Shown one piece after another: positions 42,532-50,658 of a DNA stretch of 64,000 bases. The translations under genes and the position numbers were made by a program. The notes beneath the pieces are model-generated. The model ran no database searches. It saw nothing but the letters and a program-made list of their open reading frames with translations, and had not been told where the DNA came from. Origin of the DNA: Alphaproteobacteria bacterium (GTDB lineage Bacteria > Pseudomonadota > Alphaproteobacteria > UBA2136 > UBA6156); contig JAIXQG010000002.1 in assembly GCA_027485835.1 (NCBI GenBank), forward strand, positions 636,232-700,231, read 5' to 3'. How positions within the stretch are numbered: the first letter of the stretch is position 1; each line of letters opens with the position of its first letter.

Positions 42532-43080
42532 ATGATTACCTTGGTGACCGGCAACGACGGCAAGTGGAATTTGGCGGTGGCGCAGCTGGCGCCGTTTGGA
42601 ATTGAACTGCAGCGCGCGACGTTTGAGTTGCCGGAGATCCAGAGTTTTGATTCGGCCGAGATTGCGGCGGAGTCGGTCAAACTGGCCTGCGCTAAGGTGG
42701 GCGGGCCGGTGATGGTGACCGATGTGACCTATGATTTGAAGGCGTTGAAGGGGTTCCCCGGCCCATTTGCGCGTTACACCAACAGTTACCTGACCCCTGG
42801 GGATTTTTTGCGGATGATGGAGGGCAAGACGGACCGCAGTTTTGAGATTGTGGAAGTGCTCGCCTATTGCGAGCCGGGGAGCGAGCCGGTGGTGTTCCGT
42901 TCCTCGATGTACGGCACCATTGCCGAGGAGGCGCATGGGGAGCGGTTGATGGATAGTATTACGATTCTGGACGGGATGGAAAAACCGCTAGCGGCGCATC
43001 CGGTGGAGGAGGTGCGGGCGTATTGGGAAAGCCATTTGACGCATTTTACGCAGTTGGGCGAGTGGCTTGCCAAACGGTAG
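42532..43080 (+). CDS. HAM1/RdgB-like nucleotide pyrophosphatase
   Basis: A 182-residue protein similar to non-canonical purine NTP pyrophosphatases: LVTGNDGKWNLA at the start, ESVKLACAK and VTDVTYDLKALKGFPGPFARY with the acidic substrate site. It would clear ITP/XTP from nucleotide pools. It is more divergent than standard RdgB (the SGL...GVYSAR block is altered), resembling the Ham1p-like subgroup. ATG 42532 follows AGG five bases upstream. Single gene. Confidence 0.75.
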   Translation: MITLVTGNDGKWNLAVAQLAPFGIELQRATFELPEIQSFDSAEIAAESVKLACAKVGGPVMVTDVTYDLKALKGFPGPFARYTNSYLTPGDFLRMMEGKTDRSFEIVEVLAYCEPGSEPVVFRSSMYGTIAEEAHGERLMDSITILDGMEKPLAAHPVEEVRAYWESHLTHFTQLGEWLAKR

Positions 43081-43134
43081 GTATTTGGTATACACGTCGT
43101 CTATCGGCCCCATTTCGGGGCAAGGGAGACATCT

Positions 43135-43611
43135 ATGGTTACCGAAGATACGGTTACATTTCCGGTTATTTTTGAACGTGCGGGTGAGCAGATTCTCAGT
43201 TCCGTTATGAGCGTGAACCTGTTTGGTCGGTTGCGTTTTGAGGCTCCCGTCTTTCTGGCGGCGGCTACGGAGAAAGATCGGGATTTTTTGGCGCGTGAAT
43301 GGCCTACTTCTTTAGCGCGGGGCGACGAATCCTTCGTTCCCGACTTTGATAAGAAAGCAACCCATTTGCCTGGTTCCGGATATCTGGTGTCGGGAATTGC
43401 CAGTGTACTAGCCATGTTTGCGATCCACTCGTACCGTCAGGCTGGTGACGTGTGGACTAACGTGGGATTGCGTTACCGCTTCAAGGGCATCGCCTTGCAT
43501 CACCGCTTGGAGTTTGCATCTACGGGAAAGCATTTCTACCATTTTCTGCAGAATAAGCAGCGTGGCGTCGGGCTGGCGACCGACTTGATGAAGAATCAGG
43601 TTCTGCATTAA
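43135..43611 (+). CDS. Hypothetical protein
   Basis: 158 residues, no recognised family, no signal peptide. One moderately hydrophobic stretch near residues 83-98 could be buried or membrane-associated. A ribosome-binding site GGGAG lies seven bases upstream of ATG 43135. Codon use is less GC-biased than in the neighbours (more A/T-ending codons), hinting at recent acquisition. Followed by a strong terminator. Confidence 0.6.
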   Translation: MVTEDTVTFPVIFERAGEQILSSVMSVNLFGRLRFEAPVFLAAATEKDRDFLAREWPTSLARGDESFVPDFDKKATHLPGSGYLVSGIASVLAMFAIHSYRQAGDVWTNVGLRYRFKGIALHHRLEFASTGKHFYHFLQNKQRGVGLATDLMKNQVLH

Positions 43612-43624
43612 AATTTAAATATAA

Positions 43625-43658
43625 GGGCGGCGGAGTGAGAACTCCGCCGCCCTTTTTT
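43625..43658 (+). terminator. Very strong terminator
   Basis: Perfect 12-base stem GGGCGGCGGAGT/ACTCCGCCGCCC with a four-base loop and T6. Confidence 0.92.
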
Positions 43659-43716
43659 GCTGTTTGGAGGGGCGGACGGGTGGCTTTGGGCGGTGGGATG
43701 GGGTACAAGTGTGCCC

Positions 43717-45435
43717 ATGGTTGGGGATAATTTGAGTACACAGAGGCAGAACGATTATGTGGTGTTGGCGCGGAAGTACCGCAGCCGCACGTTTGCCGAA
43801 CTGATCGGTCAGGAGGCGCTGGTGCGCACCCTGACTAATGCGATTGCGATGAACAAGATTCACCACGCCTACGTGCTGACGGGGATACGTGGGACCGGTA
43901 AGACCAGTACCGCGCGCCTGCTGGCGATGGCGCTGAACTGCGAGAACGGCCCGAGCGTGACGTGGGATGTGAACGATACGCAGGTGGAAGCCATCCGGAC
44001 CGGCCGCCATGTCGACGTGTTTGAATATGACGCCGCCAGCAACCGTAGCGTGGAAGACGTACAGCGCCTGTTTGAAGGTGTGAACTACGCACCCGTGGCC
44101 GGGCGGTACAAGGTTTATATTATCGACGAAGTGCATATGCTGAGCACTACGGCGTTCAATGCGTTGCTCAAGACACTGGAAGAGCCGCCGCCGCAGGTGA
44201 AGTTCATTTTTGCGACCACCGATGTGCAGAAGATTCCGTTGACGGTGCTGAGCCGTTGCCAGCGCTTTGACTTGAAGCGGATTCCGAGTGATGTGCTGTG
44301 GCCGTATTTTCAGGAGATTTTGGGCAAGGAAGGCGTGGCGTTCGAGCCATCCGCCGTGCAGCTGATTGCGCGGGCGGCGGATGGTTCGGCTCGTGACGGC
44401 TTGAGTCTGCTGGATCAGTCGATTGCCCTCAGTGTGGCGGAAGGCGAGAGCACGCCACGTGTGACGCTGGCGACGGTGGAAGGCATGCTGGGTGTGGCCG
44501 ACCGTAGCCGTGTGGTGGACCTGCTGGAAGCGTTGACCGGCGGGCGTACCGCGGAAGCTCTGGCGGTGGTGGATACCCTGTATGCCAGTGGCAGCGATGC
44601 GATGGGGGCGGTGCAGGGCATGATGGAACTGGTGCACCTGATGACGCGCATCCGCTTGGTTGCGGATTTGAAAACCAATGGCAGCCTGACCGAGCTGGAG
44701 CGGACGCGGATTGTTCCGCTGGCCGAAAAGCTGCCGCTGCCGAACATGGGCCGTTTGTACCAGTTGCTGGCGCAGGCGCTGGCCGAGCTGAAGGTGGCGG
44801 AACGCCCGTATGAGGCGCTGGCGATGGCGTGCGTGCGCATGGCGTATCTGAGCCCGTTGCCGTCACTCGACAAGCTGGTGAGTGAAGCCAGTGGCATGGT
44901 GCTGCAACAGATACCGCAAGGGCAGGTGCAGGCCAGTGGCAGTGTGAACGCGATGTCGGCACGGGTGGACGCCGTGCGTGACTTGCCGATTGTGCAGGCC
45001 GGTTTGGTGGAGGCTGAAAAGCAGATTCAGGAAGAGGTTGTGCACAGTCAATTTGCCGACTGGGTGGCGATTGTACGCGCCTTGCGCGCGGAGAACCCGA
45101 TGCTGACGTCGTCGCTGGAGCGTCAGGTACGGTGTGTGAGCTTTGAGGGGACCAAGCTGGAGCTGGCAGTCGATAAGGGCTTGTTGAGCGCGGCTGACCT
45201 GCTGCGCGACCTGCGCACGGCCCTGAAGGTGCAGACCGGCGTGGCGTGGGATATCCGTGAAGTGCAAGCCGAGGCCGGCGAAGGCCTGACGATTGCGCAG
45301 ATGGCGGCCGAAGCTGAAGCCCAGCGCAAAAGCGATGTGGCCAATGACCCGATGGTGTCTGGCGTGATGGGGATGTTCCCCGGAGCTGAGCTGGAGCATG
45401 TTGAGGGTATGGGCGACGATGATGTTTACCACTAG
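43717..45435 (+). CDS. dnaX: DNA polymerase III tau/gamma subunit, lacking the zinc module
   Basis: A 572-residue clamp-loader ATPase: LARKYRSRTFAELIGQE, Walker A GIRGTGKTSTAR, DEVHMLS, sensor-1 ATTD and SRC arginine-finger block. Where DnaX proteins carry a four-cysteine zinc module between the P-loop and the DEVH box, this one reads NCENGPSVTWDVNDT with only one cysteine. The remaining domains and C-terminal tau-like part are present. No frameshift-type A-run was seen, so only the long form is expected. ATG 43717 is inferred; the ribosome-binding site is weak. First of dnaX-ybaB-recR. Confidence 0.9.
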   Translation: MVGDNLSTQRQNDYVVLARKYRSRTFAELIGQEALVRTLTNAIAMNKIHHAYVLTGIRGTGKTSTARLLAMALNCENGPSVTWDVNDTQVEAIRTGRHVDVFEYDAASNRSVEDVQRLFEGVNYAPVAGRYKVYIIDEVHMLSTTAFNALLKTLEEPPPQVKFIFATTDVQKIPLTVLSRCQRFDLKRIPSDVLWPYFQEILGKEGVAFEPSAVQLIARAADGSARDGLSLLDQSIALSVAEGESTPRVTLATVEGMLGVADRSRVVDLLEALTGGRTAEALAVVDTLYASGSDAMGAVQGMMELVHLMTRIRLVADLKTNGSLTELERTRIVPLAEKLPLPNMGRLYQLLAQALAELKVAERPYEALAMACVRMAYLSPLPSLDKLVSEASGMVLQQIPQGQVQASGSVNAMSARVDAVRDLPIVQAGLVEAEKQIQEEVVHSQFADWVAIVRALRAENPMLTSSLERQVRCVSFEGTKLELAVDKGLLSAADLLRDLRTALKVQTGVAWDIREVQAEAGEGLTIAQMAAEAEAQRKSDVANDPMVSGVMGMFPGAELEHVEGMGDDDVYH

Positions 45436-45464
45436 TCATTAAGTTTAAAGGAAAGGGAAAACCG

Positions 45465-45773
45465 ATGAGCAACATGTTTGCGATGATGAAAAAGGCCCAG
45501 GAAATGCAGAAGGGCCTGAAGAACGTGCAGGACGAGCTGGCCAAGGCCGAGATTAGCGGCAGCGCTGCCAGTGGCGCCGTGCAGGTGACCATGAACGGTA
45601 CCCATGAGATTGTGCGTGTGAGCATCAAGCCCGACGCTGTGGACATGGACGACCTGAGCATGCTGGAAGACCTTGTGAAGGTGGCGTGCAATGACGCGCT
45701 GGCCAAGGCGAATGAGCTGGCCAAGACCAAGATGGCGGCGGTGACGGGTGGTCTCAGTATCCCTGGTTTTTAA
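45465..45773 (+). CDS. ybaB: YbaB/EbfC nucleoid-associated protein
   Basis: 102 residues: MSNMFAMMKKAQEMQKGLKNVQ at the start, GAVQVTMNGTHEIVRVSI in the middle and LSIPGF at the end, all standard. A dimeric DNA-binding protein lying between dnaX and recR as usual. A good ribosome-binding site (AAAGGAAAGGG) precedes it. Confidence 0.95.
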   Translation: MSNMFAMMKKAQEMQKGLKNVQDELAKAEISGSAASGAVQVTMNGTHEIVRVSIKPDAVDMDDLSMLEDLVKVACNDALAKANELAKTKMAAVTGGLSIPGF

Positions 45774-45791
45774 AGCGGACTTTCTGTAAAA

Positions 45792-46403
45792 ATGGCGTTG
45801 ATTCCGTTACCTCTGGAGCGTTTGCTGCGGCAGTTGGGTAAGCTGCCGGGGCTTGGGCCGCGTAGCGCCCAGCGCGTGGCGTTGAGCCTGTTGCAGAAGC
45901 CCGAGGCGTTGGCTGAATTGCAGCGTAATTTGGCCGATGTGGCCGCGCAGCTGGGGATTTGCGAGCATTGCGGGAACTTGGCGTTTAATGGTAGGGCCGC
46001 GCCGGTGTGCGAAGTGTGTGCCAACCCCGCGCGGAACACCGGCGTGTTGTGCGTGGTGGAAGGGGTGGCGGATATATGGGCGCTGGAGCGCAGCGGCGTG
46101 TTTACCGGCCGTTACCATGTGCTGGGGGGTGTGGTTTCGGCCCTGAATGGCGTGGGGCCTGAGGATGTGCGCATCCCGCAACTGGTGAAGCGCGTGCGGA
46201 CGGATGAGGTGCAGGAAGTGATTCTGGCACTCGGTGCGAGTGTGGATGGCCAGACGACCTGTCAGATTATTACTGACCGCTTGATGCCGCAGGGCGTGGC
46301 GGTGAGCACGCTGGCCAAGGGGATGCCGGTGGGCGCGGCGGTGGATTATCTGGACGAGGGGACACTCAGTTTGGCGTTGGCCGGACGCCAGCGGGTGGCA
46401 TAA
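45792..46403 (+). CDS. recR: Recombination protein RecR
   Basis: A 203-residue recombinational repair protein of the RecFOR pathway. Helix-hairpin-helix LPGLGPRSAQRVAL near the N-terminus, an intact C4 zinc finger (CEHC...CEVC), and a Toprim domain with CVVEGVADIWALE and GRYHVLGG. The C-terminal Walker-like part follows. Contrast with dnaX next door, which has lost its zinc ligands. Confidence 0.95.
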   Translation: MALIPLPLERLLRQLGKLPGLGPRSAQRVALSLLQKPEALAELQRNLADVAAQLGICEHCGNLAFNGRAAPVCEVCANPARNTGVLCVVEGVADIWALERSGVFTGRYHVLGGVVSALNGVGPEDVRIPQLVKRVRTDEVQEVILALGASVDGQTTCQIITDRLMPQGVAVSTLAKGMPVGAAVDYLDEGTLSLALAGRQRVA

Positions 46404-46476
46404 AGCTCACAGACACGGGGGATGACCCTTTGTCTCCCGTTGCGTTTGGGTGGCAAAGTGTTCTAGAGTTTGTTTT

Positions 46477-46785
46477 ATGTTGAATTTAACCGTACCTCTC
46501 CCTTATGAAGCTTTGGCAAGTGTCTCGGCGCATACCTTATTAGTGACTGTCAAACGATCGTGCTCCCATGGCAAACCGATGCACCCGGAGGCGTTAAAAT
46601 CGGTTGTGTTTAAGCTAACGCGGTTTTCGCGCGATTTGTCGATTAAGCAGCATGAGCGTGATGAAGCGGCTGAAATGGCCAGTATGCTGGCGAATGCTGC
46701 GTTGAAAATGTATGGCAGCCGTAGCGAGTTTGCGCGTGAACTGGTGGCCGGTGTGCAGGCGATTGCAGGCTCTAGCGCGGCGTGA
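46477..46785 (+). CDS. Hypothetical protein
   Basis: About 102 residues, no recognised family, mostly helical in its second half (EMASMLANAALKMYG). No signal peptide. Start uncertain: GTG 46450 or ATG 46477; neither has a strong ribosome-binding site. A/T-ending codons are more frequent than in the neighbours. It lies between recR and rsfS. Confidence 0.5.
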   Translation: MLNLTVPLPYEALASVSAHTLLVTVKRSCSHGKPMHPEALKSVVFKLTRFSRDLSIKQHERDEAAEMASMLANAALKMYGSRSEFARELVAGVQAIAGSSAA

Positions 46786-47064
46786 TAGGACCTACTAGCA
46801 CTGTGTCCTGACAGGCGCAGGGGGTTCTTTTCTTTGCAGATTTTGTATCACGAGGGGCTTGCGGCTTATGGTGGCTGCCATAAGATAACGGTACATGCGG
46901 AACGTTAAGTGCTTCTTGCGAATTTCTCCCCTTACTAAGGAAAGGTTACTGTCATAGCTGCTAGCACGGCCGCGGCGCGCGTACGCCGCACAGGAGGCGC
47001 CCCGGCGGGGCGTAAGGCAGGTACCCTGACGGGCGCCTCCAACCGCACACGCAGCGCAGCGCCT

Positions 47065-47400
47065 GTGACGGCGGAACCTCCCAGCGAGCTGGAGCGGGTG
47101 AAGGCCGCGTTGGAGGATATGAAAGCCGAAGGTTTGCTGGTGATACCTTTGGCCGGACAAGCTAGTTTTGCGGATTATCTGGTGATTGCCAGCGGTACCA
47201 GTACCCGCCATGTGAGCAGTATGGGCCGTGCTTTGGAAGATAAGCTCGGTAAAGCGATTTTAAGCATTGAAGGCATGGCGGAAGGCGAATGGGTGTGTGC
47301 CGACCTTGGCGATATTGTGGTGCACCTGTTCGTGCCGGAAAAGCGTGTGCTGTATAACCTTGAGAAGCTGTGGAGCCACGTGTTTGAGCCTGCCACGTAG
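47065..47400 (+). CDS. rsfS: Ribosomal silencing factor RsfS
   Basis: 111 residues from GTG 47065. The conserved domain has FADYLVIASGTSTRHV and EGEWVCADLGDIVVHLF, the signature of RsfS (Iojap/RsfA), which binds L14 and blocks subunit joining under starvation. The frame stays open upstream, and a much better ribosome-binding site (AAGGAAAGG, eight bases) precedes an in-frame ATA codon at 46954, so the protein may carry about 37 extra basic residues. rlmH follows, as in most bacteria. A CTTATGG/CCATAAG hairpin at 46865-46884 lies in the leader. Confidence 0.88.
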   Translation: MTAEPPSELERVKAALEDMKAEGLLVIPLAGQASFADYLVIASGTSTRHVSSMGRALEDKLGKAILSIEGMAEGEWVCADLGDIVVHLFVPEKRVLYNLEKLWSHVFEPAT

Positions 47401-47465
47401 GGCGTAGATAAAGCGCGCTGCGTTAAAGCGTTTGCGCAGATTTACGCGGTGTTTTATAAGATTTC

Positions 47466-47924
47466 ATGCAGTTATTGATCCTCACCACCGGCAAATGCCG
47501 CGATTCGCACCTGAAGGCCCTGGAAAGCCAGTATCTTGGCCGGTTGCCGGAGAACCAGTGGCGTGTGGTGATACGTGAACTGCCGGATGGCGAAACCCCC
47601 GAAGACGAAGCGGCGGCGCAATTGGTGGCGCTGGCCGGTGTGCCGGTGCCCGGTGTGCGGATTTTACTGGATGAGGACGGTGAAAACGTGAGTAGCCGCG
47701 AGCTGGCGGGAAAATTCAAAGACTGGCAGATGGACGGCATTAAGGCCGTGGCGATTTTGATTGGTGGTGCCAACGGCATCAGTAAGACCGTGTTGCAGCG
47801 GGTGGATTGGGTGTGGAGCCTCGGGCGGTTGACGTATCCGCACCAGATGGTGCGGTTGGTGTTGGCGGAGCAGCTTTACCGGATGCATACCATTAACACT
47901 GGCCACCCTTATCATCGGGACTAG
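47466..47924 (+). CDS. rlmH: 23S rRNA pseudouridine-1915 N3-methyltransferase RlmH
   Basis: A 152-residue SPOUT methyltransferase. The C-terminal half has LLDEDGENVSSRELA, the knot region AILIGGANGIS, and the end LAEQLYRMHTINTGHPYHR, diagnostic for RlmH. It modifies helix 69 of 23S rRNA on assembled ribosomes. It follows rsfS; repeat copy F follows it. Confidence 0.95.
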   Translation: MQLLILTTGKCRDSHLKALESQYLGRLPENQWRVVIRELPDGETPEDEAAAQLVALAGVPVPGVRILLDEDGENVSSRELAGKFKDWQMDGIKAVAILIGGANGISKTVLQRVDWVWSLGRLTYPHQMVRLVLAEQLYRMHTINTGHPYHRD

Positions 47925-47937
47925 GGTTGCGGGAGAG

Positions 47938-48142
47938 GCGCGGCCTAAAACCGTCCCCAAGCACGCTTTGGCGTGGCTTATGTACCTTCGTTTTCGTACA
48001 CCGCGCCATGCCAAATCGCACTTGGATGACGGTTTGTAGCCTCGCGTGCAGGGGCTTCCGCGCAGGGGCATTTCCTGCGCGTTTGGCGCTCCGAGAGGGA
48101 TGCGCTGCGCGCATATCTCGCGCCAAAAGGAATGCTGCGCAT
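47938..48142 (+). repeat. Dispersed structured repeat, copy F (long subfamily)
   Basis: Closest to copy C. The outer arms AAACCGTC/GACGGTTT are perfect. The inner 20-base arms are almost the same as in C. In the 3' extension CCGCGCAGG/TCCTGCGCG, ATGCGC/GCGCAT and AATGC/GCATT replace the C-copy arms with paired substitutes. It fills the 274-base gap between rlmH and the envC-like gene, both on the plus strand. Confidence 0.9.
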
Positions 48143-48198
48143 TATTTTTAGGAGTGGGTAGCTGGCTTGCGGGGCGTTTCTGCTTTAGGCTGTGGGTT

Positions 48199-49095
48199 GT
48201 GAAAAAGGGTTTTTGGGTTGTTGTTTTACTGATGGGTGTGGTGGCTCCGGTGGGGGCTGCGACCAATGCGTATCAGGCGTTGGAGGAGTCGCTTGGTCAG
48301 GCAGAAACGAAATTGCAGGAGATTCGGGGCAAGATTGAGGCGCGGCGCGAGGCCCACAGCCGTGCCGACCGTGAGCTGCGGCGGAGTGTGGAGAACGTGG
48401 TCAAGCTTGGGCAGTATCCGCAGGGGTTTTGGTTGGCGCGGAGCCTGGTGATGGACGCCCCCGCACAAGCCGATGTGGTGCGCGTGATTGGCCGCCAGCA
48501 AGCCCAGCGCATGGCTGTGAGCCGTGCGGAAGTAGGTGCGCTGACGGCCTTGTATGGTCAGGCCAATATACAGTTGCAGGATTTGCGGCAGGTGCAAGCG
48601 GCTTATGCGGAGTCTCGTGGCGCGCTGCTGGCGGCGGAGCAGCAGGTGCTGCGTCAGGCTGGTTTGCAGGCTGACGCGTTGGAAGCGGGCATGGCCGAAG
48701 CAATGGAAGCGCCGCTGGGGCAGGTTAAGGCGGTGGCGCCGGTGGTGGCGCAGACGTCGTCCGGCGGGTTGCCGGTAGCAGGGCGGGTGCTGCGCGGCTT
48801 TGGTAGCGGTGAAGGCGCGACCAAAGCGGGTGTGGTATTGCGCGCGCCGGAGGGCGCTCCGGTTAAGGCGACTCATGCGGCGAAAGTGCTGTTTGCCGGT
48901 CCGTTTCGGCACTTTGGCGGTTTGGTGATTGTGAAAACCGTGCGCGGTGAGGACATGTTGTTGGGCGGTATGGGGACCTTGAATGTGAATGCCGGCGATG
49001 ATGTGCAGGTGGGGCAGCAGCTGGGGAGTGTGGGAGAAGAAGGCCGGATATACTGGGAAGTGAGGCGGCGCGGGAAAGTGGTAAATCCGCTCTAA
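48199..49095 (+). CDS. EnvC-like murein hydrolase activator
   Basis: About 298 residues from GTG 48199: a signal peptide (end near VGA-AT), a long coiled coil (about 25-170) and a C-terminal LytM-like domain. Its catalytic positions are lost (ATHAAKVLF, and YWEVR where active enzymes have HLHxE), as in EnvC, which activates amidases instead of cutting peptidoglycan. Neighbours ctpA and the divergent deacetylase are the usual ones. The start lies just after repeat copy F. Confidence 0.8.
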   Translation: MKKGFWVVVLLMGVVAPVGAATNAYQALEESLGQAETKLQEIRGKIEARREAHSRADRELRRSVENVVKLGQYPQGFWLARSLVMDAPAQADVVRVIGRQQAQRMAVSRAEVGALTALYGQANIQLQDLRQVQAAYAESRGALLAAEQQVLRQAGLQADALEAGMAEAMEAPLGQVKAVAPVVAQTSSGGLPVAGRVLRGFGSGEGATKAGVVLRAPEGAPVKATHAAKVLFAGPFRHFGGLVIVKTVRGEDMLLGGMGTLNVNAGDDVQVGQQLGSVGEEGRIYWEVRRRGKVVNPL

Positions 49096-49243
49096 GGCTC
49101 TACATGTCGCTTCGCGGCGGAATTTCATGCAGTTCTGGTGGTTGTTTTTTGCTTTATCGGCCGACGGTGTGTTGCTAGGGCGCGGCTTTGCGGGTACTCT
49201 TGCCGGTATTGACGAATAACACAACAAGCGGGTGACCTTCCTG

Positions 49244-50647
49244 ATGCGTACCAAACTTATGATGCTGGCTGTGGCCGCGACTTTTACCGCCCTGAGTGGC
49301 ACCACTTTTGCGCAAAGCCGCAATGTTGACCCCGAAGTTTACGAAAAGCTGGACGTGTTTGCCCATGTGTTGGAAAAAATCCGTACCAGCTATGTGGAAG
49401 AAGTGACCGAAACCGGTGTGATTGAGAATGCCATCAACGGCATGCTGACCAGCCTTGACCCCCACAGCAGCTACCTGAAGAAGGACGAAATGCTGGAGCT
49501 CAAGCAGCAGACCCAAGGCAAGTTTGGTGGTTTGGGAATTGAGGTGACCATGGACAATGGTTTGGTCAAGGTTGTGAGCCCGATTGAGGACACGCCCGCC
49601 GCCAAGGCCGGTTTGGAAGCCAATGACTATATCATCCGTATTGATGACAAGGACGTGCAGGGCATGACCTTGAAAACCGCCGTGGACAACATGCGCGGCG
49701 ACCCGGACACCAAGGTGAAGCTGGTGATTTTGCGTGAGAGTGAAAAACGGACCTTCCCGGTGACGTTGGTGCGCGCGGAAATTAAGGTCAAGCCGGTGAA
49801 GAGCAAGCTGTTGGAAAATGGTATCGGCTACGTGCGCATTACCAGCTTTAACGATTATGCCGACTTTGCCATGCGCGACCATTTGAAAGCGATGGAAACC
49901 GCTAACAAGGCGCCGTTGAAAGGTTTGATTCTGGACCTGCGCAACAACCCCGGCGGCTTGCTGACCCAAGCGATTGCCGTGGCCGACGACTTTTTGGAGG
50001 AGGGTGAGATTGTGAGCACCCGCGGCCGTATTAAGGGCCAGGATGCGCGTTACCCCGCACGCCGTGGCGACCTGATGGACAACAAGCCGATTGTAGTGCT
50101 GGTGAACAGCGGCAGCGCGAGTGCGGCGGAAATTGTGGCTGGTGCCTTGCAAGACAACCGCCGTGCCGTGGTGGTAGGAACCAAGAGCTTCGGTAAAGGT
50201 AGCGTGCAAACCATTTTTGACCTGCCCGGTAACACCGGTATGCGCCTGACCACCGCGCTGTATTACACGCCGAGCGGCAAGAGTATTCAGGCCCACGGGA
50301 TTGTGCCGGATATTCTGCAAAAGCCGATTAAGAGCAAAGAGCAGGAAGCCTCTGAACTGGGTGATGACGACATGCCGAGTGAAGCCAGCCTGTTGGGCCA
50401 CCTGACCGCCGCCAAGGCCAAGGACACGGTGAGCACCACCGAGCCGCGTGCCGACCTGCCGCAGAGCATTTATGCACCGGTAGCCGCCAAGAGCCCCAGC
50501 GACACGCTGGCTGGCATGGACGGTAAGCCGGATGCCCAATTAGACCGTGCCGTGAACGTGCTGCGCGCGCTGATTGTGTGGCCACAGACGAGTGGTAACA
50601 AGGCTTCTGCTGCACCGACCGCCCAACGCGCGACCTCTAGCCGCTAG
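49244..50647 (+). CDS. ctpA: C-terminal processing peptidase (S41 family)
   Basis: A 467-residue periplasmic serine protease. A signal peptide, then a helical region with LDPHSSYL, a PDZ domain (FGGLGIEVTM...GDPDTKVKL), and the S41 catalytic core with LDLRNNPGG, Ser in NSGSASAAEIVAGAL and Lys in GKGSVQT. It cleaves C-termini of envelope proteins, including cell-wall hydrolases. ATG 49244 is preferred over GTG 49232. Confidence 0.92.
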   Translation: MRTKLMMLAVAATFTALSGTTFAQSRNVDPEVYEKLDVFAHVLEKIRTSYVEEVTETGVIENAINGMLTSLDPHSSYLKKDEMLELKQQTQGKFGGLGIEVTMDNGLVKVVSPIEDTPAAKAGLEANDYIIRIDDKDVQGMTLKTAVDNMRGDPDTKVKLVILRESEKRTFPVTLVRAEIKVKPVKSKLLENGIGYVRITSFNDYADFAMRDHLKAMETANKAPLKGLILDLRNNPGGLLTQAIAVADDFLEEGEIVSTRGRIKGQDARYPARRGDLMDNKPIVVLVNSGSASAAEIVAGALQDNRRAVVVGTKSFGKGSVQTIFDLPGNTGMRLTTALYYTPSGKSIQAHGIVPDILQKPIKSKEQEASELGDDDMPSEASLLGHLTAAKAKDTVSTTEPRADLPQSIYAPVAAKSPSDTLAGMDGKPDAQLDRAVNVLRALIVWPQTSGNKASAAPTAQRATSSR

Positions 50648-50658
50648 CGGAGGCTCAG

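Noticed and set aside
43717-45435. Programmed frameshift for gamma subunit in dnaX
   Set aside because: No A-rich slippery heptamer with a following hairpin was seen in the coding region.
44429-45730. 433-codon open frame on the minus strand
   Set aside because: Antisense to dnaX and ybaB; Pro/Ser/Ala-rich low-complexity product with no domain.
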